Notes: generated by a model from the letters alone, not told the origin. A stretch of DNA of 64,000 nucleotides from Ramlibacter sp. WS9 (GCF_003797765.1 NZ_RKMB01000002.1:310001-374000); one strand, 5' to 3'; shown: positions 30,019 to 40,846, numbered from the stretch's first letter. Numbers and translations: made by a program.

Positions 30019-32016
30019 TTGCGCCTGACTGCCCTGTTCCTGGCCTTGGCCACCGCCGGCCCGGCCTCTTTTGGCGCGGAATGGACCGGGACTTCCGCCC
30101 GGCTCGTCGCCGCCCCCGCCGATCTGCTCGCTTCCTGCCGGGCCGGCATCGCGGCTTCGCGCGACCAGATGGCCCGGGTCAAGTCGGCCCCGCCCCGGGA
30201 GGAAGCCGCTCTGGCCGCCTACGACGCGGCCCAGCAGACACTGGGAAGCGCGGGCGCCGTGGGCTACCTTGCCAAGGAAGTGCACCCCGACAAGCCCCTG
30301 AGAGAAGCAGGAGAAACCTGTGTCCAGGAAGTTTCGGCGGTATCGACCGAATACTCCCTGGACCGCCCGACCTACGAGGCGCTGTCGAAGATCGATCCTG
30401 CGGGCCTGGACGCGCCCACCCGCCACTACCTTGAGCGCACGCTGCTGCGCTTCCGCCTCGCGGGCGTCGACCGGGATGACGCCATTCGCGGCCGTGTGCT
30501 GCAACTCAACGATGACCTCACCAAGCTGAGCCAGGAATTCAACCGGAACATCCGCGACAGCGTCCTCACGCTCGAAGTGGAGCCTGCGGACCTGGAAGGA
30601 CTTCCTGCCGACTTCGTGCGAGCGCATCCGCCCGGCGCCAACGGCAAGGTGAAACTCTCCACCGACAGCCCCGACTACGTGCCTTTCATGTCCTATTCGA
30701 AGAGCGTGCGGGCGCGGGAGGCATTCTGGAAGCTCTACCGCCTGCGTGCCCACCCGGCCAACCTCGCCACTCTCGACAAGATGCTGGCCAGGCGCCACGA
30801 GCTCGCCACGTTGCTGGGATATTCGAACTGGGCCGACTACGTGACGGCCGACAAGATGATCGGCAACGCGGCCCGGGCCGGCGAGTTCATCGACCGGATC
30901 TCGAACGCGGCCGCAAAGCGCGCCGAGCGCGATTACGGTGACCTGCTGGCTCGCAAACGCAAGGACGACGCCTCGGCCACACAGGTCCTCCCATGGGAAA
31001 GCGGCTACCTGGGCGATCGGATCAAGGCCGAGCAATACGGCGTGGAGTCGCAGCAGGTACGGCCCTACTTCCAGTACGACAACGTGAAGAAGGCGGTGCT
31101 CGACATCACCGGACGCATGTTCGGCCTGCGGTATGAGCGCATCGCCGACGCAAAGGTGTGGCACCCGGACGTCGAGACCTACGATGTCTACGACGGCAAG
31201 GAGCGGCTGGGGCGCATCCACCTCGACATGCACCCGCGCGTCAGCAAATTCAAGCATTTCGCTCACTTCTCGCTGGCCAAGGGCAAGAAGGGGGTGTCAC
31301 TGCCCGAGAGCGTGCTGGTGTGCAACTTCCGCCAACCGACGGCCAACGACCCGGGCCTGCTGGAATACGGCGACGTGCGCACGTTTTTCCACGAGTTCGG
31401 CCACCTGATCCACGCTGTGGTGGGCGGCCACACGCGTTGGGCGGGCATCTCGGGCGTGGCGACGGAACGTGATTTTGTCGAGGCGCCGTCGCAGATGCTC
31501 GAGGAGTGGATGCGCGACGCGAAGACCCTGCAGTCGTTTGCCATCCACTACCAGACGAAGCAACCGATCCCGATGGACCTGGTCGAGCGCCTGCGCAAGG
31601 CCGACGAGCTCGGCAGGGGCATGCAGGTGCGCACGCAGATGTCGTATGCGGCCGTCAGCCTGGGGTTGCACAACCGCGATCCCAAGGGGCTGGACACCAC
31701 CGCTTTCGTCGCGCAGATGACGGAGAAGTACACGCCCTACAAGCACGTGCCCGGCACGTACTTCCACGAAGCCTTCGGCCACCTCGATGGCTACTCGGCG
31801 ATCTACTACACCTACATGTGGTCGCTCGTCATCGCAAAGGACATGTACAGCGCGTTCAGCGCACAGGGCGACATCATGAACCCGGCGGTCGCGCGCAAAT
31901 ACCGCGATGCCGTGCTCGCGCCGGGCGGCTCCAAGCCGGCGGCCGAGCTCGTGCAGGACTTCCTCGGCCGGCCATACGGCTTCGCGTCCTACCAGCGCTG
32001 GCTGGACCAGGACTGA
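30019..32016 (+). CDS. M3 family zinc oligopeptidase, exported
   Basis: 665 residues from TTG 30019, which has GGAG six bases upstream; a TTG at 30007 overlaps that site. An N-terminal signal peptide (LTALFLALATAGPASFGA) suggests a periplasmic enzyme, unlike cytosolic oligopeptidase A. The zinc site HEFGH is at about 458-462 within FFHEFGHLIH, and the C-terminal FHEAFGHLDGYSAIYYTYMWS is typical of thimet-oligopeptidase-like enzymes. It would cut short peptides. It lies between rplC and rpsJ on the opposite strand and converges on rpsJ across a bidirectional terminator. Confidence 0.92.
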   Translation: MRLTALFLALATAGPASFGAEWTGTSARLVAAPADLLASCRAGIAASRDQMARVKSAPPREEAALAAYDAAQQTLGSAGAVGYLAKEVHPDKPLREAGETCVQEVSAVSTEYSLDRPTYEALSKIDPAGLDAPTRHYLERTLLRFRLAGVDRDDAIRGRVLQLNDDLTKLSQEFNRNIRDSVLTLEVEPADLEGLPADFVRAHPPGANGKVKLSTDSPDYVPFMSYSKSVRAREAFWKLYRLRAHPANLATLDKMLARRHELATLLGYSNWADYVTADKMIGNAARAGEFIDRISNAAAKRAERDYGDLLARKRKDDASATQVLPWESGYLGDRIKAEQYGVESQQVRPYFQYDNVKKAVLDITGRMFGLRYERIADAKVWHPDVETYDVYDGKERLGRIHLDMHPRVSKFKHFAHFSLAKGKKGVSLPESVLVCNFRQPTANDPGLLEYGDVRTFFHEFGHLIHAVVGGHTRWAGISGVATERDFVEAPSQMLEEWMRDAKTLQSFAIHYQTKQPIPMDLVERLRKADELGRGMQVRTQMSYAAVSLGLHNRDPKGLDTTAFVAQMTEKYTPYKHVPGTYFHEAFGHLDGYSAIYYTYMWSLVIAKDMYSAFSAQGDIMNPAVARKYRDAVLAPGGSKPAAELVQDFLGRPYGFASYQRWLDQD

Positions 32017-32031
32017 ACACGAGCCCCAAAG

Positions 32032-32060
32032 AAAAACGCCGCGAAGTTCGCGGCGTTTTT
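32032..32060. terminator. Bidirectional terminator between the M3 peptidase and rpsJ
   Basis: A 29-base near-perfect palindrome: AAAAACGCCGCGAA, G, TTCGCGGCGTTTTT. A T-run follows the stem on both strands, ending both the peptidase transcript and the rpsL-rpsJ operon. Confidence 0.9.
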
Positions 32061-32079
32061 CATGGAGAGCTTGAAGCCC

Positions 32080-32394
32080 TTACTGCAGCTTGATCTCGAC
32101 GTCCACGCCGGCCGGCAGGTCCAGCTTCATCAGCGCGTCGACGGTCTTGTCCGTCGGGTCGACGATGTCCATCAGGCGCTGGTGCGTGCGGATTTCGAAC
32201 TGGTCGCGGCTCGACTTGTTGACGTGCGGCGATCGCAGGATGTCGAAACGCTTCATGCGCGTCGGCAGGGGCACGGGGCCCTTGACGATGGCACCGGTGC
32301 GCTTGGCGGTGTCGACGATCTCAGCGGCGGACTGGTCGATCAGCTTGTAATCGAAGGCCTTGAGGCGGATGCGGATTTTCTGTTGGGTGGCCAT
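32080..32394 (-). CDS. rpsJ: 30S ribosomal protein S10
   Basis: 104 residues from the ATG at 32394, three bases after the tuf stop. [35 protein letters not shown] (LPTRMKRF) and [14 protein letters not shown] are S10 signatures. S10 is a 30S head protein that also acts as NusE in antitermination. It is the last gene of this operon; a terminator separates it from the rplC block, which in most bacteria follows directly. Confidence 0.97.
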   Translation of the reverse strand: MATQQKIRIRLKAFDYKLIDQSAAEIVDTAKRTGAIVKGPVPLPTRMKRFDILRSPHVNKSSRDQFEIRTHQRLMDIVDPTDKTVDALMKLDLPAGVDVEIKLQ

Positions 32395-32396
32395 GA

Positions 32397-33587
<1,191 letters not shown>

Positions 33588-33691
33588 TTCAAATCTCCAA
33601 AGAGCATGCCCGTGTCGGGTTTAACGTCTGCACTGTGTTGCTGATTCCCCCGCCACGGGCAGCGGGGGGCACACAGTCGCAGACAGCGAAA

Positions 33692-35794
33692 TTACTTGGC
33701 TCGTGCGGCCACGATGGCCTCGGCGACGTTACGGGGAGCTTCGCTGTAGTGCTTGAACTCCATCGTGTACGTGGCACGGCCTTGCGACATCGAACGCAGC
33801 GTGGTCGAGTAGCCGAACATTTCCGACAGCGGCACTTCGGCCTTGATGGCCTTGCCGCCACCAACCATGTCTTCCATGCCCTGCACCATGCCACGGCGGG
33901 ACGACAGGTCGCCCATCACGTTGCCGGCGTAGTCTTCAGGCGTCTCGACTTCCACGGCCATCATCGGCTCCAGAATCACGGGGCCGGCCTTCCGGCAGCC
34001 TTCCTTGAAACCGAAGATGGCGGCCATCTTGAACGCCAGTTCGTTCGAGTCCACGTCGTGGTACGAACCGAAGTGCAGCGTCACCTTGACGTCGACCACC
34101 GGGTAGCCGGCCAGCACGCCTTGCGTGACGGCTTCGTTGATGCCCTTTTCCACCGCGGGGATGAACTCGCGCGGAACCACACCACCCTTGATGGCGTCGA
34201 CGAACTCAATGCCCTTGCCGGGTTCGTTCGGCTCGATCTTGAGCACGACGTGACCGTACTGGCCCTTGCCGCCGGACTGGCGCACGAACTTGCCTTCAGC
34301 GTCTTCGATCGTCTTGCGGATCGTTTCGCGGTAGGCCACCTGCGGCTTGCCGACGTTGGCTTCCACACCGAATTCGCGCTTCATGCGGTCGACGATGATT
34401 TCCAGGTGCAGCTCGCCCATGCCGGCGATGATGGTCTGGCCGGATTCTTCGTCCGTGCGCACGCGGAACGACGGGTCTTCCTGGGCCAGGCGGTTCAGGG
34501 CGATGCCCATCTTTTCCTGGTCGACCTTGGTCTTGGGCTCCACGGCCTGCGCGATCACGGGCTCGGGGAACACCATGCGCTCGAGCATGACGATGGAAGA
34601 CGGGTCGCACAGGGTCTCACCCGTGGTGACGTCCTTCAGGCCCACGCAGGCGGCGATGTCACCGGCGCGGATCTCGTCCACTTCCAGGCGGTTGTTGGCG
34701 TGCATCTGCACGATACGGCCGATACGCTCCTTCTTGCCACGGATCGGGTTGTAGACGCTGTCACCCTTGGACAGCACGCCCGAGTAGACGCGCACGAATG
34801 TGAGCTGGCCCACGAACGGGTCGGTCATCAGCTTGAACGCCAGTGCCGAGAACTTCTCGCTGTCGTCAGCCCTGCGGGTCGTCGGCTTTTCGTCGTCGTC
34901 CATGCCCTTGACCGGGGGAATGTCCACCGGCGAGGGCATGAGTTCGATCACGGCGTCCAGCATGCGCTGCACACCCTTGTTCTTGAACGCGGTGCCGCAG
35001 AGCATCGGCTGGATTTCGCTGGCGATCGTGCGCGTGCGCAGGCCGAGCGTGATCTCCTCTTCGGTCAGATCACCCTCTTCCAGGTACTTGTTCATCAGCT
35101 CTTCGCTGGCTTCGGCCGCGGCTTCGACCATCTTCTCGCGCCATTCCTTGGCCTGCTCGAGGAGCTCGGCCGGGATTTCAGCGTAGTTGAACTTCATGCC
35201 CTGAGAGGCTTCGTCCCAGAGGATGGCCTTCATCTTGCGCAGGTCGACCACGCCGGTGAAGTTTTCCTCGGCGCCGATCGGGATCACGATCGGCACGGGG
35301 TTGGCCTTCAGGCGCAGCTTCATCTGCTCATAGACCTTGAAGAAGTTCGCACCGGTGCGGTCCATCTTGTTGACGAACGCGAGACGCGGCACCTTGTACT
35401 TGTTGGCCTGGCGCCACACGGTTTCCGACTGCGGCTGCACGCCGCCCACGGCGCAGTACACCATGCAGGCGCCGTCCAGCACGCGCATGGAACGCTCCAC
35501 CTCGATGGTGAAGTCCACGTGGCCGGGGGTGTCGATGATGTTGATGCGGTGCTCGGGGAACGACAGGTCCATGCCCTTCCAGAAGCAGGTGGTGGCAGCG
35601 GACGTGATCGTGATGCCACGTTCCTGCTCCTGCTCCATCCAGTCCATGGTCGCGGCGCCATCGTGCACTTCGCCGATCTTGTGATTCACACCGGTATAGA
35701 ACAGGATGCGCTCGGTGGTCGTGGTCTTGCCGGCGTCGATGTGAGCCGAAATACCAATGTTGCGATAGCGCTCGATGGGCGTCTTGCGGGCCAT
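33692..35794 (-). CDS. fusA: Elongation factor G
   Basis: 700 residues. AHIDAGKT (17-24) is the P-loop, [21 protein letters not shown] (core DTPGHVDF) is switch II and NKMDRTGA is the guanine-specificity motif. The C-terminal domains IV and V follow ([15 protein letters not shown]). It drives translocation and, with RRF, ribosome recycling. A short hairpin lies in the 71-base spacer behind rpsG. Confidence 0.98.
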   Translation of the reverse strand: MARKTPIERYRNIGISAHIDAGKTTTTERILFYTGVNHKIGEVHDGAATMDWMEQEQERGITITSAATTCFWKGMDLSFPEHRINIIDTPGHVDFTIEVERSMRVLDGACMVYCAVGGVQPQSETVWRQANKYKVPRLAFVNKMDRTGANFFKVYEQMKLRLKANPVPIVIPIGAEENFTGVVDLRKMKAILWDEASQGMKFNYAEIPAELLEQAKEWREKMVEAAAEASEELMNKYLEEGDLTEEEITLGLRTRTIASEIQPMLCGTAFKNKGVQRMLDAVIELMPSPVDIPPVKGMDDDEKPTTRRADDSEKFSALAFKLMTDPFVGQLTFVRVYSGVLSKGDSVYNPIRGKKERIGRIVQMHANNRLEVDEIRAGDIAACVGLKDVTTGETLCDPSSIVMLERMVFPEPVIAQAVEPKTKVDQEKMGIALNRLAQEDPSFRVRTDEESGQTIIAGMGELHLEIIVDRMKREFGVEANVGKPQVAYRETIRKTIEDAEGKFVRQSGGKGQYGHVVLKIEPNEPGKGIEFVDAIKGGVVPREFIPAVEKGINEAVTQGVLAGYPVVDVKVTLHFGSYHDVDSNELAFKMAAIFGFKEGCRKAGPVILEPMMAVEVETPEDYAGNVMGDLSSRRGMVQGMEDMVGGGKAIKAEVPLSEMFGYSTTLRSMSQGRATYTMEFKHYSEAPRNVAEAIVAARAK

Positions 35795-35865
35795 GATGAT
35801 CTTTCGTTGAAAAGGGCACAGGCCCGCTCGTGGCGGGCCCGTATTCCAGGATATGGGGACGGTTC

Positions 35866-36339
35866 TTAGAAGCGGAAGTGGCTGAAGGCCTTGTTCGCCT
35901 CGGCCATGCGGTGCACTTCGTCACGCTTCTTCATGGCGCCGCCACGGCCTTCCGTGGCTTCCATCAGCTCGTTGGCCAGGCGCATGGCCATGGACTTCTC
36001 GCCGCGCTTCTTGGCGGCTTCCTTCAGCCAGCGCATCGCCAGGGCCAGGCGGCGCACCGGGCGCACTTCAACCGGCACCTGGTAGTTGGCACCGCCGACG
36101 CGGCGGGACTTCACTTCGACCATGGGCTTGACGTTGTTGATCGCCATGGTGAAGGCTTCGACCGGGTCCTTGCCCGGGTTCTTCTTCTCGATCTGCTCCA
36201 GAGCGCCGTAAATGATGCGCTCGGCGATCGCCTTCTTGCCGCCTTGCATGATGACGTTCATGAACTTGGCGAGCTCGACATTGCCGTACTTGGGATCCGG
36301 CAGGATTTCACGTTTAGGGACTTCGCGACGACGTGGCAT
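35866..36339 (-). CDS. rpsG: 30S ribosomal protein S7
   Basis: 157 residues. [44 protein letters not shown] and [17 protein letters not shown] ([12 protein letters not shown]) are signatures. Primary binder of the 16S 3' domain. In E. coli S7 represses this operon by binding the rpsL-rpsG spacer; here that spacer is 181 bases and contains hairpins. Confidence 0.97.
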   Translation of the reverse strand: MPRRREVPKREILPDPKYGNVELAKFMNVIMQGGKKAIAERIIYGALEQIEKKNPGKDPVEAFTMAINNVKPMVEVKSRRVGGANYQVPVEVRPVRRLALAMRWLKEAAKKRGEKSMAMRLANELMEATEGRGGAMKKRDEVHRMAEANKAFSHFRF

Positions 36340-36520
36340 GGTTTCACCTCTTAATTTGCTTCAGCTGGCTTTTCCCTTTCGGGGGCCTAGAAAGCCATCA
36401 GGCCTTCGCTTACTCGACCCACGCGGACAATTCCGCGCTTCGGGTCACTACGCTCAAACAGCCTGCCAGGGCTGATTGGGCACCGACAAAACTACCAAAT
36501 ACTTCTTCGGGCCAAAGCCG
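36340..36520 (-). promoter_or_regulatory. Structured rpsL-rpsG intercistronic region
   Basis: No open frame is convincing. On the minus strand TGGCTTT / AAAGCCA encloses a CCC-GAAA-GGG hairpin (about 36367-36393), and CGCGG / CCGCG forms a second hairpin near 36430-36445. The E. coli counterpart of this spacer is the S7 operator. Confidence 0.4.
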
Positions 36521-36898
36521 TTAGGCTTTCTTCGGCCTCTTCGCGCCGTACTTGGAGCGGGACTGCTTGCGATCCTTCACGCCCTGCAGGTCCAGCGAAC
36601 CGCGCACGATGTGGTAACGCACACCGGGCAAGTCCTTGACACGACCGCCGCGAACCAGCACCACGCTGTGTTCCTGCAGGTTGTGGCCTTCGCCGCCGAT
36701 GTAGGAAATGACTTCGAAGCCGTTGGTCAGGCGGACCTTGGCGACCTTACGAAGGGCCGAGTTCGGCTTCTTCGGCGTCGTGGTGTACACGCGAGTGCAC
36801 ACGCCCCGGCGCTGGGGGCTGTTCTGCATCGCGGGGCTCTTGGATTTGGTCTTTTCGACCTCCCGCCCCTGACGCACGAGTTGATTGATGGTTGGCAT
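36521..36898 (-). CDS. rpsL: 30S ribosomal protein S12
   Basis: 125 residues. [13 protein letters not shown] start, [22 protein letters not shown] ([13 protein letters not shown]) with the lysine whose change gives streptomycin resistance, and [16 protein letters not shown] are present in wild-type form. S12 monitors codon-anticodon pairing. First gene of the operon, about 70 bases from the predicted start of transcription. Confidence 0.98.
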   Translation of the reverse strand: MPTINQLVRQGREVEKTKSKSPAMQNSPQRRGVCTRVYTTTPKKPNSALRKVAKVRLTNGFEVISYIGGEGHNLQEHSVVLVRGGRVKDLPGVRYHIVRGSLDLQGVKDRKQSRSKYGAKRPKKA

Positions 36899-36975
36899 TG
36901 AACGTCCCTAAACGTCGTGAAATTGAAAAACCGAAAGGAAAGCTTCTCCCACCCCAAATTGCGGGAAAGCCCTCG

Positions 36976-37004
36976 AGTATATCGCGACTCGCGAAATTGC
37001 TCAA
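36976..37004 (-). promoter_or_regulatory. Promoter of the rpsL-rpsG-fusA-tuf-rpsJ operon
   Basis: Minus strand: -35 TTGAGC (37004-36999), 17-base spacer, -10 TATACT (36981-36976). Transcription would start near 36969. Confidence 0.65.
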
Positions 37005-37027
37005 ATTGCGATCGAGGCACAGAGGTT

Positions 37028-37056
37028 TTGGATCCCCGCCTTCGCGGGGATGACGC
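37028..37056. repeat. Dispersed palindrome GGATCCCCGCCTTCGCGGGGATGAC
   Basis: The core ATCCCCGCCTTCGCGGGGAT is an inverted repeat of a type found widely in intergenic DNA of Burkholderiales and relatives. It lies between dacA and rpsL, where it may also act as a transcription end signal for dacA. Confidence 0.55.
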
Positions 37057-37086
37057 CGCCCGCCGGCTCTGCCGGCTTCGGCGGCG

Positions 37087-38244
37087 TCACTTGATCCAAA
37101 GGCGCACTGCATCCCACGCACGGCTGAGCACACCCGCCTGCTCCACCGCCTCCAGCGCCACGAGCGGGACGTCGAGCAAAGGCTGGTCGCCAACGCTCAC
37201 CTTCAGCGTCCCCACGGACTGGCCTTTGGTCAGCGGCGCGATCAATGGATCGGGGCGCGCGACCTGTGTCTTGATCTTGGTGGCCGAGCCGGCCGGCACG
37301 GCAACCACCACTGCCTGCGGACGGCCGAGCTTGGCCGTCTTCTGGGTCCCCTTCCAGACTTGCGGCTCGACCACGGGCTGGTTCGCGTCGAAGAGCTTGA
37401 TGCCCTCGTAGGCCGTGTAGCCCCAGTTGAGCAGCTTCTGGGCCTCGTTGGCGCGCGCGTTTTCGCTGGTGGCGCCGAGAATGATCGCGAGCAGCCGCCG
37501 GCCGCCGACATTGGGGAAGTCACGCTTGGCCGTGGCGATGAGGCAGTAGCCGGCCGCGTCGGTGTGGCCGGTCTTCAGGCCGTCCACCGTCGGGTCGCGG
37601 AACAGCAGCATGTTCCGGTTGGTGTCGTTGGACGTCGGCGTCCCCTCGTAGCGGTACTTCTTGATGGCGTAGTAGTGCATGTACTCGGGGAAGTCCTGCA
37701 TCAGCCGCGTCGCGAGGATGCTGAGGTCGCGCGCGGTCGTGGAATGGCCCGTCACCGTCAGGCCCTCAGGATTGCGGTACGAAGTGGCCTTCATGCCCAG
37801 CGCTTTCGCCTGCTCGTTCATGAGCTGCACGAACCGCTCGGCCGTGCCGCCCACGCCCTCGGCCAAAGCCATGGTCGCGTCGTTGCCCGACTGGACGATC
37901 ATCCCCTTGATCAGGTCGTCCACGGGCACCTGCATGCTGGGGTCGATGAACATTCGCGACCCCGGCATCTTCCAGGCCCGTGGGCTGACCGGCAGGGTCT
38001 GCTTCAGGTCCAGCTTCTTGCTGCGCAGCGCGTCGAACACCAGGTACTGCGTCATCAGCTTGGTGAGCGATGCGGGCTCCACCGGCGTGTCGATGTCGCG
38101 CGCCGCCAGCAGCTGGTTGGCGGACATGTCGAGCAGCAGGTAGCTGCGCGCGGCGATCTCCGGTGGCTGCGGCACCTGCGCCAAGGCGCCAAAGCACAGC
38201 AGGAAAAGGAAAGGCGCCATGAGCGCCCGGATTGTTTTTTGCAT
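37087..38244 (-). CDS. dacA: D-alanyl-D-alanine carboxypeptidase (PBP5/6 type)
   Basis: 385 residues from ATG 38244 (MQKTIRALM), then a signal peptide to about 22. The penicillin-binding triads are complete: SLTK (59-62), SGN (119-121) and KTG (224-226). A C-terminal beta domain (about 285-365) and a short amphipathic tail (AWDAVRLWIK) that anchors to the membrane follow. It trims the terminal D-Ala of peptidoglycan stem peptides. Last gene of a probable five-gene operon that starts with hemJ. Confidence 0.95.
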   Translation of the reverse strand: MQKTIRALMAPFLFLLCFGALAQVPQPPEIAARSYLLLDMSANQLLAARDIDTPVEPASLTKLMTQYLVFDALRSKKLDLKQTLPVSPRAWKMPGSRMFIDPSMQVPVDDLIKGMIVQSGNDATMALAEGVGGTAERFVQLMNEQAKALGMKATSYRNPEGLTVTGHSTTARDLSILATRLMQDFPEYMHYYAIKKYRYEGTPTSNDTNRNMLLFRDPTVDGLKTGHTDAAGYCLIATAKRDFPNVGGRRLLAIILGATSENARANEAQKLLNWGYTAYEGIKLFDANQPVVEPQVWKGTQKTAKLGRPQAVVVAVPAGSATKIKTQVARPDPLIAPLTKGQSVGTLKVSVGDQPLLDVPLVALEAVEQAGVLSRAWDAVRLWIK

Positions 38245-38257
38245 GGGGACGGAAACT

Positions 38258-38887
38258 TCAGGATCGAAGGTGCCGCAGCACCAGATTTTTGAGGAGAGGC
38301 AATTGTCCGTGAAAGAAATGGCCACCCCCGGGAACCACCGTAACGGGAAGTGACTGCGGCCGTGCCCAGTCCATCACGCTGGACAGGGCCACGGTGTCGT
38401 CCTCCTCGCCATGAATCACCAAGGTCAGGTCATGCGCCTCTGGGGGCAATGTCGCAACCTCGAAACGCGACGCGGCGGTGCCCACCAGCACGATCTTTTC
38501 CATGGGGCGCGAGGGCCACAAGGCTTCGATGACGCGCGTGGCGACGAAAGAGCCGAACGAGAAGCCCGCCAATGCCAGCGGCCCGTCCGCGGCCTCGGCG
38601 GCGATCACGGCAAGCATGTCGCTGGTTTCGCCGCGGCCTTCGTCGTGAACACCTTCGGTGACTCCGACGCCGCGAAAGTTGAAGCGCACCGCGGCCCAGC
38701 CCGATTGCACGAAAGCGCGCGCCAGCGTCTGTACCACCTTGTTGTCCATCGTGCCGGCGAAAAGCGGGTGCGGATGCGCAATGACGGCCGTGCCGCGCAG
38801 CGTCTCCCCCGCCGCGGGCTCGTCGCGCAGCAGCTCGATCACACCGGCCGGGCCGGCCATCTGGAAACGCCGGGTCCGGGAGTTCAT
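38258..38887 (-). CDS. Alpha/beta hydrolase (COG2945-like)
   Basis: 209 residues. AHPHPLFAGTMDNKVV, FNFRGVGVTEG and GFSFGS (nucleophile Ser110) are typical of small cytosolic hydrolases related to dienelactone hydrolase; HGEEDDTV and GGGHFFHG supply Asp and His. Substrate unknown. Its ATG overlaps the ferredoxin stop (ATGA), and dacA begins 13 bases after its stop. Confidence 0.87.
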   Translation of the reverse strand: MNSRTRRFQMAGPAGVIELLRDEPAAGETLRGTAVIAHPHPLFAGTMDNKVVQTLARAFVQSGWAAVRFNFRGVGVTEGVHDEGRGETSDMLAVIAAEAADGPLALAGFSFGSFVATRVIEALWPSRPMEKIVLVGTAASRFEVATLPPEAHDLTLVIHGEEDDTVALSSVMDWARPQSLPVTVVPGGGHFFHGQLPLLKNLVLRHLRS

Positions 38888-39225
38888 CGGCCCAGGTGGG
38901 GCGGCGTCAGCAGCCGCTCCACGACGCGCCCGTTCTTGAGGTGCGACTCGACGATCTCGTCGATGTCATGCTGGTCCACATAGGTGTACCAGACGGCTTC
39001 CGGGTAGACCACGGCCACGGGGCCGGCAGCGCATCGGTTCATGCAGCCGGCCTGGTTGACACGCACTTGCCCAGGCGCTGAGAGTCCGAGCGATTTGACC
39101 TGCGCCTTGCAGCGGTCATAGGCCTCCTTGGCATGGTGCTCCGCGCACGACGCCTCGTTGTCGCGCTGGTTGAGGCAAAAGAAGATGTGGCGCTCGTAAT
39201 ACGAGTTCTGGGGGGCGTCGCTCAT
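38884..39225 (-). CDS. Thioredoxin-like [2Fe-2S] ferredoxin
   Basis: 113 residues. Cys17 and Cys27 near the N-terminus and Cys61-x3-Cys65 (AGCMNRCAAGP) match the thioredoxin-like ferredoxin family. PVAVVYPEAVWYTYVD is the usual C-terminal half. It would be a small cytosolic electron carrier; partner unknown. Four-base overlaps join it to the VanZ gene before it and the hydrolase after it. Confidence 0.9.
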   Translation of the reverse strand: MSDAPQNSYYERHIFFCLNQRDNEASCAEHHAKEAYDRCKAQVKSLGLSAPGQVRVNQAGCMNRCAAGPVAVVYPEAVWYTYVDQHDIDEIVESHLKNGRVVERLLTPPHLGR

Positions 39226-40349
39226 ACGTCCATTCTATTTTGCGCGTCGCTGCGCGAGACGCGCACCAGCACATACGCCAGCGCCGCATAAGGCCACAGC
39301 CATCCCAGCCACTGGGCCAAGCCATTGAAACGGATGAAGCGGCCCTGCTCCCAGGTCTGCAGCGTCTGGGCGAAATACGCGCTCGCGGGTGCCTGGTTGA
39401 GCAGGCTCAGGTGTACGACCAAGGCCAGCAGCACCAGGGCGGCACACGCCCGGGCCGGAGCGGGCAGCAGCGCAACGGCGACGGCCAGGCCCACCCCCAG
39501 TCCGACCCACACCGGCAGGTTCAGCCAGGCCCAGGCATGCGTGGGACCCCAGCTCAACGCCGCGGACAGGGCCGTGGCCCCGACGCCAACGCCGATCGCC
39601 GCGACCGCGAACAACGCGCGGTGGCCGATCGAGCGGATGACGGAAAAACCGAGCAGGCATGGGATGAGCGCGCCCAGGGCCACGCACAGCAGCTCGGTGC
39701 CCGGCACCAGCGGCTGCAATTCGACATCGCGCACCGGCAACCATTCCAGAAAAGGCGTATCCAGCAGCCAGTCTGCCAATGCCCCTTCCACTCGCTCGAA
39801 CACCTGGCCCAACCCCAGGGGTACCGAGGCAGGGAACAAGAGCGCGAATGGCCACAACGCCAGCAGGACCAGCGCACCGCGCGATTCGTCCATGAACCAC
39901 CGCACCCGGAACCGGCTCCAGCGGTCGATGGCGCCGGCCAGCTCCAGGCCGCCGGCCAAGACCGCGCCCAGCAGGGTCCCGCCGACATTCAGAGCGAAGT
40001 CGACGTTAGAGGGAACCCTTGCGGGCAAATACGTCTGCAGCGCTTCCATGCACAGCGACAACGCAGCGCCGGTGAGCACGGCCACCACGATGGCGGCGCT
40101 GTTGGCCCGTGGCCCGCCCCTTCCGCCGCCGCGCCGCAGAAAGCTGAGCGCGAGCAAGAATCCCAGCGGCACGTAGCCCGCGACGTTCGCCGCCACGTCG
40201 AAGCCCGTCCAGTACTTGGGCAACGGACTCCAGAAGAACTCCCAGGGCGCGATGCCCTGATCGCGCCAGCCCGAAAACGGGTACAGGCTGGCGTAGACGA
40301 TCAGCGCAACGTAGGCTTGGGACAGGGGCCAGGCAGATGTCTTGTGCAT
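39222..40349 (-). CDS. VanZ family membrane protein
   Basis: 375 residues from ATG 40349. The first 150 residues carry the VanZ-like helices (YASLYPFSGW, ANVAGYVPLGFLLAL, SLCMEALQTYLPARVPSNVDFALNVGG in part); the rest adds about six further membrane segments. VanZ itself gives low-level teicoplanin resistance in enterococci, but the wide family has no known function. Eleven bases after hemJ; its stop overlaps the ferredoxin ATG. Confidence 0.82.
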   Translation of the reverse strand: MHKTSAWPLSQAYVALIVYASLYPFSGWRDQGIAPWEFFWSPLPKYWTGFDVAANVAGYVPLGFLLALSFLRRGGGRGGPRANSAAIVVAVLTGAALSLCMEALQTYLPARVPSNVDFALNVGGTLLGAVLAGGLELAGAIDRWSRFRVRWFMDESRGALVLLALWPFALLFPASVPLGLGQVFERVEGALADWLLDTPFLEWLPVRDVELQPLVPGTELLCVALGALIPCLLGFSVIRSIGHRALFAVAAIGVGVGATALSAALSWGPTHAWAWLNLPVWVGLGVGLAVAVALLPAPARACAALVLLALVVHLSLLNQAPASAYFAQTLQTWEQGRFIRFNGLAQWLGWLWPYAALAYVLVRVSRSDAQNRMDV

Positions 40350-40360
40350 CCCGCCGGGCC

Positions 40361-40783
40361 TCAAAACGGTTTGACGACAACCAGCACGACAATGGCCACC
40401 ATCAGCAGCACGGGCGCTTCGTTGAACCACCGGTACCACCTATGGCTGCGCCGGTCGCGACCGGCCTCGAACCCGCGAAGCAGCACGGCACACATGCCGT
40501 GATACGCGATGGCGAGCAGCACGAAGGCGAGCTTTGCCGACAGCCAGTGCTGGCCTTTGCCGATGCCGTATCCGAGCCACAGCCAAAGGCCCAGGCCCAG
40601 TGCCGGCACGGCCAGGAAGGTGGAAAACCGCAGCAGCTTGCGCGCCATCAACAGCAGCCGCTCTCGCTCGGCCTGCGACCCCGGAGCCACCATCGCCAGG
40701 TTCACGAAGATGCGCGGGAGATAGAAAAGCCCTGCAAACCAGCTTGCGATGAAGACGATGTGGAAGGACTTGACCCAGAGCAT
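40361..40783 (-). CDS. hemJ: HemJ-type protoporphyrinogen IX oxidase (CopD/UPF0093 family)
   Basis: 140 residues from ATG 40783 (MLWVKSFHIVF); the frame upstream runs through terminator-like repeats and is rejected. Four membrane helices, His8 in KSFHIVF, Lys84 in LSAKLAFVLL and the WYRWFNEAPVLLM ending fit HemJ, which oxidises protoporphyrinogen IX in bacteria lacking HemG and HemY. hemB lies 350 bases away on the other strand. A generic CopD-domain protein is the alternative. Confidence 0.75.
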   Translation of the reverse strand: MLWVKSFHIVFIASWFAGLFYLPRIFVNLAMVAPGSQAERERLLLMARKLLRFSTFLAVPALGLGLWLWLGYGIGKGQHWLSAKLAFVLLAIAYHGMCAVLLRGFEAGRDRRSHRWYRWFNEAPVLLMVAIVVLVVVKPF

Positions 40784-40802
40784 GGCTGCCAGTGTAGGGA
40801 CA

Positions 40803-40846
40803 AAAAATCCGCGCAAAAAAACCGGCCAAAATCCGCGCAAAAAAAA
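40803..40846. repeat. Imperfect tandem repeat of AAAATCCGCGCAAAAAAA
   Basis: AAAATCCGCGCAAAAAAACCGGCC is followed directly by AAAATCCGCGCAAAAAAAACCCCGGCC. The second unit merges into the terminator stem at 40847-40865. Confidence 0.7.

Noticed and set aside
35821..35839. GGCCCGC/GCGGGCC hairpin between rpsG and fusA as a terminator
   Set aside because: The following sequence on the minus strand (TGTGCCCTTTTC) has only a weak, displaced T-run, and fusA must be transcribed through it.
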